DNA of 64,000 nt from UMGS1387 sp045541355 (GTDB lineage Bacteria > Bacillota > Clostridia > Oscillospirales > CAG-382): the NCBI GenBank assembly GCA_045541355.1, contig JAZQIW010000111.1, positions 1 through 64,000 on the forward strand, given 5' to 3'. Of the stretch, positions 59,685-64,000 are shown piece after piece. Under the pieces are notes generated by a model that was given only the letters and a program-made list of their open reading frames with translations, searched no databases and was not told the DNA's origin. The position numbers and the translations under genes were made by a program. Numbering within the stretch: position 1 is the stretch's first letter; every line of letters starts with the position of its first letter.

Positions 59685-59831
59685 ATGAACATCAATTTTC
59701 ATCCCATGGGTTTCGTTGACAACCTTGTTTATATGGGCAAGGGTATGCTCGGTATTTTTATTGTTATTGCTATTATTATCATTGCGGTTTATCTTCTTGC
59801 AAAAATTGGCAACAAAAACGACGAGGAATAA
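59685..59831 (+). CDS. OadG-like small single-pass membrane protein
   Basis: A 48-residue protein with one membrane helix ('MLGIFIVIAIIIIAVYLLAKI') and an acidic 'NKNDEE' tail, ATG at 59685 with AAAGGAGA, 23 bp after oadB. Size, topology and position match the gamma subunit (OadG) that stabilises decarboxylase pumps; the sequence itself is too short to be certain. Confidence 0.72.
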   Translation: MNINFHPMGFVDNLVYMGKGMLGIFIVIAIIIIAVYLLAKIGNKNDEE

Positions 59832-59850
59832 AAACTTTCATATAAATGAT

Positions 59851-59880
59851 AAGGCACAGCCGTTTGGCTGTGCCTTTTGT
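59851..59880. terminator. Terminator between oadG-like and pgi
   Basis: AAGGCACAGCC-GTTT-GGCTGTGCCTT followed by TTGTT; convergent genes on both sides. Confidence 0.9.
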
Positions 59881-59895
59881 TATTCAGTTTTAGTT

Positions 59896-61239
59896 TTATT
59901 TAAGCAACGCTTCAAGCTCTTTTCTTCTATCGTCGTTTTCTTTTCCGGGTTTTCCGAGAAGTGCAAACATATTCTTCTTATACGCTTCAACACCGGGCTG
60001 GTTAAAGGGATTTACACCGAGAATATAGCCTGATGCCGCACAGGCAAGCTCAAAGAAATATACAAGATATCCGTAGTCAAATTCATCTCTTGAAGGAACC
60101 TCAAGCACGATATTGGGAACTCCTCCATCGGTGTGTGCAATTACGGTAGCAAGGTATGCCTTCTTATTAGCCTCGTCAAGCTCATGTCCCGAAAGGAAGT
60201 TGAGGTTATCAATATTCTGAGGATCATTTGGAATAATTACGCTTGCGTTCTGTTTATCAATATTGATTACCGTTTCAAAAATATTGCGCTTGCCTTCCTG
60301 AACTATCTGTCCGAGAGAATGAAGGTCAGTAGAATATATAACGGATGCCGGGAAAATGCCCTTGCCGTCTTTTCCTTCGCTTTCACCAAAGAGCTGCTTC
60401 CACCATTCATTCATATACTGATAAGCAGGCTCATAGCAAGCCATAATTTCAAGAGCCTTACCCTTATTATAGAGCACATTTCTGATTACGGCATACTTAT
60501 ACGCGTCATTCTTGTCAATATCGCATGCGGAAAGCTCATCGTAAGCCGCCCTTGCACCCTGCATAATCTTGTCTATATCGCATCCCGCAACGGCAATGGG
60601 AAGAAGTCCGCAGGCTGTAAGAACAGAGTATCTTCCGCCCACATCATCAGGAATAACAAATGTCTCATATCCCATATCGTCGGAAAACTCTTTAAGTGTT
60701 CCTCTTGCCTTATCGGTTGTTGCAAAGATTCTTTCCTTTGCGCCGTCTTTTCCGTACTTTTCTTCAAGCATACCGCGGAAAATTCTGAATGCAACAGCAG
60801 GCTCTGTTGTTGTGCCTGATTTTGAAATGACATTTACACAGATATCCTTACCCTCGCAAAGAGCAATGGTCTCGGAAAGTGCAGAGGGACTTATGGAATT
60901 GCCGATAAAGTAAATCTCAGGTGTTTTTTTCTTTAAAAGATTATAATTTGGGCTCTTGATATACTCAATTGCCGCACGTGCTCCGAGATAAGAGCCGCCG
61001 ATACCGATTACAATCAAAACATCGCAGGTGTCCTGAATCTTTTTTGCCGCCTTTTTTATACGTTCAAACTCGTCTTTATCATAATCAACGGGAAGAGTCT
61101 GCCAACCGAGGAAATCATTTCCCTCTCCTGTTTTATTCACAATCTTATCGTGAGCCTCTTCAAGCTTTGGAAGAAGTGCGTTCATTTCTTCTCTTGAAAC
61201 AAAGCCCTTTAAGAACTTTTCATTACACTTAATTGCCAT
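59896..61239 (-). CDS. pgi: Glucose-6-phosphate isomerase
   Basis: Interconverts glucose-6-P and fructose-6-P. 447 residues, the short Firmicutes type. 'IGIGGSYLGARAA' near residue 72, 'SKSGTTTEP' near 140, 'GGRYSVLTACGLLPIA'. ATG 61239 has TTGGAGG; an in-frame ATG 21 bases upstream overlaps it. Monocistronic. Confidence 0.95.
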   Translation of the reverse strand: MAIKCNEKFLKGFVSREEMNALLPKLEEAHDKIVNKTGEGNDFLGWQTLPVDYDKDEFERIKKAAKKIQDTCDVLIVIGIGGSYLGARAAIEYIKSPNYNLLKKKTPEIYFIGNSISPSALSETIALCEGKDICVNVISKSGTTTEPAVAFRIFRGMLEEKYGKDGAKERIFATTDKARGTLKEFSDDMGYETFVIPDDVGGRYSVLTACGLLPIAVAGCDIDKIMQGARAAYDELSACDIDKNDAYKYAVIRNVLYNKGKALEIMACYEPAYQYMNEWWKQLFGESEGKDGKGIFPASVIYSTDLHSLGQIVQEGKRNIFETVINIDKQNASVIIPNDPQNIDNLNFLSGHELDEANKKAYLATVIAHTDGGVPNIVLEVPSRDEFDYGYLVYFFELACAASGYILGVNPFNQPGVEAYKKNMFALLGKPGKENDDRRKELEALLK

Positions 61240-61271
61240 TAAATTATCCTCCAATGTCATTTTTTATACTA

Positions 61272-61300
61272 ATTATATACCTGTTTTTCAACAAATGCAA
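61272..61300 (-). promoter_or_regulatory. Promoter of pgi
   Basis: Minus strand TTGCAT (61295-61300), 17 bp, TATAAT (61272-61277). Confidence 0.75.
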
Positions 61301-61321
61301 TAATTAATTTTACTTTCTTTT

Positions 61322-62455
61322 TTATCTCACAGTAATACAAGAGGCAAGAATTCTCCCCACAAGGTCAAGAAAAGTAATTTTATCTACTCCCTCTGCCGTC
61401 TTTACGGGAAAACGGGCTGCTTCCTTTCCCTCCACTGTATAAATGACATCCCCTACATGAGTGTTCTTTTCAAAGGGTGCCTCTATTTCCTGCTGCAGCT
61501 CCACGGTACACTCAACCTTTCCTGCCCTGCCTTTATCAATCAATATATCCGAAAGCTCAGCACAAAGCTCAACCTCATTTGTTATTCCGCCCTTTACCTT
61601 CAGCTTTTCAAGTGTCGGCGTCTCGGGCTTATAAATACTGTAATTGGCAAAGCCATGCTCAAGAAGCTTTTTAGCATCCGCAAATCTTTTATCGCTGCTT
61701 TCACTCTTCATTACAGCTGCAATAAGCGACATCCCGCCCCGTTCTGCCGTTGCAGACATACAGTAAAGTGCACTTGAGGTATACCCTGTCTTCATACCGG
61801 TAGCACCGTTATAAAATCGGATTAGCTTATTTGTATTTGTAATGCCGAACTCACCGCCGCGAAGGGTATCCATCCAAATCCTTGTATAATCATACACCTT
61901 TTTATGCTTATGAAGCTCCCTTGTCATTATGGCAATATCCCTTGCCGTAGTATAGTGATTCTCGGCAGGAAGTCCTGTACAGTTTGAAAAGTGAGTATTT
62001 ACCATTCCAAGCTCAGCAGCCTTTTCATTCATAAGAGTCACAAAGCTTTCCTCGCTTCCCGAAACAAGCTCCGATAGTGCTACGGTACAGTCATTGGCGG
62101 AAGCTACTATCACTGCCTTAAGCATTTCATTGACACTCATTGTCTCACCGACCTCAAGCCAAATCTGAGAGCCACCCATGGATGACGAATATTCGCTTCC
62201 CGTCACAGGTGTATCAAGGTCAAATTTTCCCTCATCCATGGCTTCAAAAACAAGAATAAGTGACATGATTTTTGTAACCGATGCAGGCTCTAAGCGCTCA
62301 TCGGCATTCATTTCATACAGCACCCGTCCCGTTGATGCTTCCATAAGGCAGGCAGAGGTGCTTGACAGTTCAAGCTCTGCAGCGCCGGCTAAAGTACAGG
62401 TTAAAAACACAACGGAAATCACCGCGCAAACAAGCAGTATTTTAAGTGTTTTCAT
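61322..62455 (-). CDS. D-alanyl-D-alanine carboxypeptidase (S11 family)
   Basis: Penicillin-binding protein of 377 residues with signal peptide (to about residue 25). Active-site SxxK in 'EPASVTKIMS', SxN in 'ASANDC', KTG in 'GMKTGYTS'. It trims the terminal D-Ala of peptidoglycan. DacA-type (vegetative) and DacF-type (sporulation) cannot be told apart here. GGAGGATTTG precedes ATG 62455. Confidence 0.92.
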   Translation of the reverse strand: MKTLKILLVCAVISVVFLTCTLAGAAELELSSTSACLMEASTGRVLYEMNADERLEPASVTKIMSLILVFEAMDEGKFDLDTPVTGSEYSSSMGGSQIWLEVGETMSVNEMLKAVIVASANDCTVALSELVSGSEESFVTLMNEKAAELGMVNTHFSNCTGLPAENHYTTARDIAIMTRELHKHKKVYDYTRIWMDTLRGGEFGITNTNKLIRFYNGATGMKTGYTSSALYCMSATAERGGMSLIAAVMKSESSDKRFADAKKLLEHGFANYSIYKPETPTLEKLKVKGGITNEVELCAELSDILIDKGRAGKVECTVELQQEIEAPFEKNTHVGDVIYTVEGKEAARFPVKTAEGVDKITFLDLVGRILASCITVR

Positions 62456-62548
62456 TTTCAAATCCTCCAAAAGTAATTTACACTGTAATTATTTGTAAAG
62501 ACTTCGGAAAATATACCTGAACATTGAAAATACACCCAAAAACAAGGC

Positions 62549-62578
62549 AAAAAAATGCGGCGGTAAAACCGCCGCCGA
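62549..62578 (-). terminator. Terminator of the PstS-like gene
   Basis: GCGGCGGT-TTT-ACCGCCGC followed by ATTTTTTT on the minus strand, just past the PstS-like gene. Confidence 0.9.
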
Positions 62579-62587
62579 AGCTTGATT

Positions 62588-63538
62588 CTATTTCTTTACC
62601 ACGTAGTTTTCCCTCTCGGCAAGCTGTTTTCCCTGCTCTGAGCAAATCCAGTTATACAGTATCCTTTCGGGGCTGTTCTCAGGCGCATCCTTACGGATTA
62701 CTACATAGAAATCATTGGTGTAGGGGTATTCTCCCTTACTTATACTTTCATTTGTAGGTGCGATACCGTCAACCGAAAGAAGCTTACTTGTTGCAAGCTT
62801 ATCCGACTCCATATTGGTCAGATAATAGTACACCGTATATCCGAGGGCGTCCTTTGAGTTATCATAGTCGGCTACCGCCTCAAGCAATCCTATCATTGAG
62901 CCTATTCTTGTCTCGGCAGGTGCATCCATAAGCTCGTCACCGAGATTTACAAGCTTATCAAAGAGTGTCTGGCTTCCGCTGTCCTTATTTCTCTGATAAG
63001 CAATTATACTATGCTCATCCCCTCCAACCTCAGACCAGTTCGTGATATTTCCGCGATATATTTCTTCAATCTGCTGCTGAGTAAGGCTTTCAATTTTGTT
63101 TTCCAAGCTGCAAATAAACACAAGTGCATCAGTCCCGATGGGAGTCATTTCAAGCTCTACGTTCTTTTCTTCACAGTATCTGACGGCATCCTCTCCCATT
63201 TCATAGGCAAGAATAATATCAAATCTGCCGTCTGCAAGCCATACGTAATTGTCCGTTGTCGAGCCTTCAAAAACAATCATATCCGAGGCTTTATCTCTGT
63301 CAATGCCCAGAACAGTTGCCGTTACAGCTTCACCTAAAGGAAGATTGGCGAGAGAGCCGCCCATCTTGGGATAATTCTCCTCGGTAAATACAAAGCTGTC
63401 CGTTTCTTTTTGTGCATGATCGACGTCATCTGAAACCTGTTCCGAAATTATATCGTGGGTTATCCTTGTGACTGCACATGAGGTAAGCAAAAAACCTGCC
63501 AGTACAACGCTTATTAATACTAAAGTCAGTTTTCTCAT
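62588..63538 (-). CDS. PstS-like phosphate-binding family lipoprotein
   Basis: A 316-residue lipoprotein: 'FLLTSC' lipobox with Cys21. The PstS-type fold shows in 'IEEIYRGNITNWSEVGGDE' (in part 'IYRGNITNWSEVGG') and 'QRNKDSGSQTLFDKL', the anion-binding turn. No permease genes follow; the upstream partial gene is 23 bp away and co-transcribed. The ligand could be phosphate or another oxyanion. Confidence 0.83.
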   Translation of the reverse strand: MRKLTLVLISVVLAGFLLTSCAVTRITHDIISEQVSDDVDHAQKETDSFVFTEENYPKMGGSLANLPLGEAVTATVLGIDRDKASDMIVFEGSTTDNYVWLADGRFDIILAYEMGEDAVRYCEEKNVELEMTPIGTDALVFICSLENKIESLTQQQIEEIYRGNITNWSEVGGDEHSIIAYQRNKDSGSQTLFDKLVNLGDELMDAPAETRIGSMIGLLEAVADYDNSKDALGYTVYYYLTNMESDKLATSKLLSVDGIAPTNESISKGEYPYTNDFYVVIRKDAPENSPERILYNWICSEQGKQLAERENYVVKK

Positions 63539-63561
63539 TTCAAACTCTCCTTAACTTAAAT

Positions 63562-64000
63562 CTATTCGTTATATTCCTTAACCAAGCCATGAAGGTTACT
63601 GTCATAGGTTGCACACACATTTTTACTGCACACATAGAAATAGCATTTTCCGTCAATTTCCCTACATTCAATACTGTCGGCATCAGAGAAAATCAATTTT
63701 TTCTGCTTTAAATCGTACAAGTAATGCTTTGTTCCCTCCCATGCGGCAAATGCGGGGTTCGTTTCATCATAAGTGTAAATATGTACAAAGCGGTCATTCT
63801 CACCATAGAAGGTGACGTATCCTCCGGCGGGAGCAGTAAAGAGAAGCTCCTTTGTTTCTACATCATAAAGGTGCAGGCTTCTTGTGTCATTCATAGTGCT
63901 TTCGCCCGAAAGCTCATCATATTTATACTCAAAATCACCCGTGGTATATGCTACAAAACGAGAGTTTTTATCAACATCGAGAAAGTCGCAAAAATCATCA
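63562..64000 (-). CDS. Partial CDS, C-terminal part of a beta-propeller-like protein
   Basis: The frame is open through the right window edge, so at least 145 residues of a larger protein are seen; ATG 63894 is internal. The sequence is beta-rich with repeating 'xLYDxxxKxLLF' strands ('SLHLYDVETKELLF', 'KHYLYDLKQKKLIF'), as in WD40/propeller-type or TolB-like domains. It would be the gene upstream of the PstS-like lipoprotein. Confidence 0.72.
   Translation of the reverse strand, partial: DDFCDFLDVDKNSRFVAYTTGDFEYKYDELSGESTMNDTRSLHLYDVETKELLFTAPAGGYVTFYGENDRFVHIYTYDETNPAFAAWEGTKHYLYDLKQKKLIFSDADSIECREIDGKCYFYVCSKNVCATYDSNLHGLVKEYNE

Noticed and set aside
58537..59831. Complete oxaloacetate or methylmalonyl-CoA decarboxylase operon
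   Set aside because: Only beta-like and gamma-like genes are present; pgi follows on the other strand.

Overview
The window is a low-GC Firmicutes chromosome, most likely an anaerobic, spore-forming gut member of the class Clostridia (the gene set resembles Oscillospirales/Ruminococcaceae, but that rank is an inference). Support comes from a divergent sporulation block (sigE-spoIIGA and spoIIIAA-AH), a V/A-type ATPase with a sodium-binding proteolipid motif, pyruvate formate-lyase, a sodium-pump decarboxylase beta subunit, and many TTGACA/TATAAT promoters with 17-bp spacers. I saw no phage, insertion sequence or CRISPR array.

Layout. 1-900: partial gene, four-helix-bundle gene, initiator tRNA-fMet and tRNA-Leu. 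0.9-9.2 kb: sporulation block; sigE and spoIIGA point left, and a SleC-like SpoIID/peptidoglycan-binding gene followed by the eight spoIIIA genes points right. 9.2-12.7 kb: polyprenyl synthase, uppS and an LRR lipoprotein, then mscS. 12.7-21.2 kb: nine-gene V-type ATPase operon, order G-I-K-E-C-F-A-B-D. 21.4-24.5 kb: thiN, a metallo-beta-lactamase-fold hydrolase, DUF554, dut. 24.5-28.7 kb: a surface protein, then greA-lysS. 28.7-34.5 kb: pyrimidine operon pyrC-K-D-F-E-B-I (no carAB). 34.5-37.6 kb: pflB-pflA behind a ZTP riboswitch. 37.7-39.5 kb: SGNH esterase and YitT transporter. 39.6-39.9 kb: two tRNA-Ser genes. 40-43.1 kb: copA-copZ and xpt. 43.2-49.4 kb: a 997-residue GH99-like protein, an amidohydrolase, ACT-domain and DUF711 genes. 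49.4-49.7 kb: a tandem 148-bp intergenic repeat. 49.8-55.3 kb: hexapeptide acyltransferase-like gene, tsaB-hpt-mscL, and rpmH-rnpA-yidD-yidC-jag. 55.3-58.2 kb: HAD phosphatase, CapA, AEC transporter. 58.3-59.8 kb: a manganese (yybP-ykoY) riboswitch ahead of an orphan oadB plus a 48-residue oadG-like gene. 59.9-64 kb: pgi, a D,D-carboxypeptidase, a PstS-like lipoprotein and a gene cut by the window end.

How the parts fit. The sporulation block supplies the mother-cell sigma factor, its activating protease, and the SpoIIIA channel. The V-ATPase and the OadB-type pump both point to sodium energetics, and pflBA gives fermentative acetyl-CoA and formate. PFL is under a riboswitch that senses one-carbon shortage, which is sensible because formate feeds 10-formyl-THF.

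The observation I rank highest is the manganese riboswitch, with a terminator mutually exclusive with its P1 stem, placed in front of an oadB/oadG pair that has no carboxyltransferase or biotin subunit nearby. Others worth checking are a hairpin between a perfect Shine-Dalgarno and the start codon of the 24576-25805 surface protein, the tandem 148-bp repeat with 15-bp perfect palindromic arms, the SpoIID/triple peptidoglycan-binding protein fused to the spoIIIA transcription unit, and the GH99-like protein without a signal peptide.
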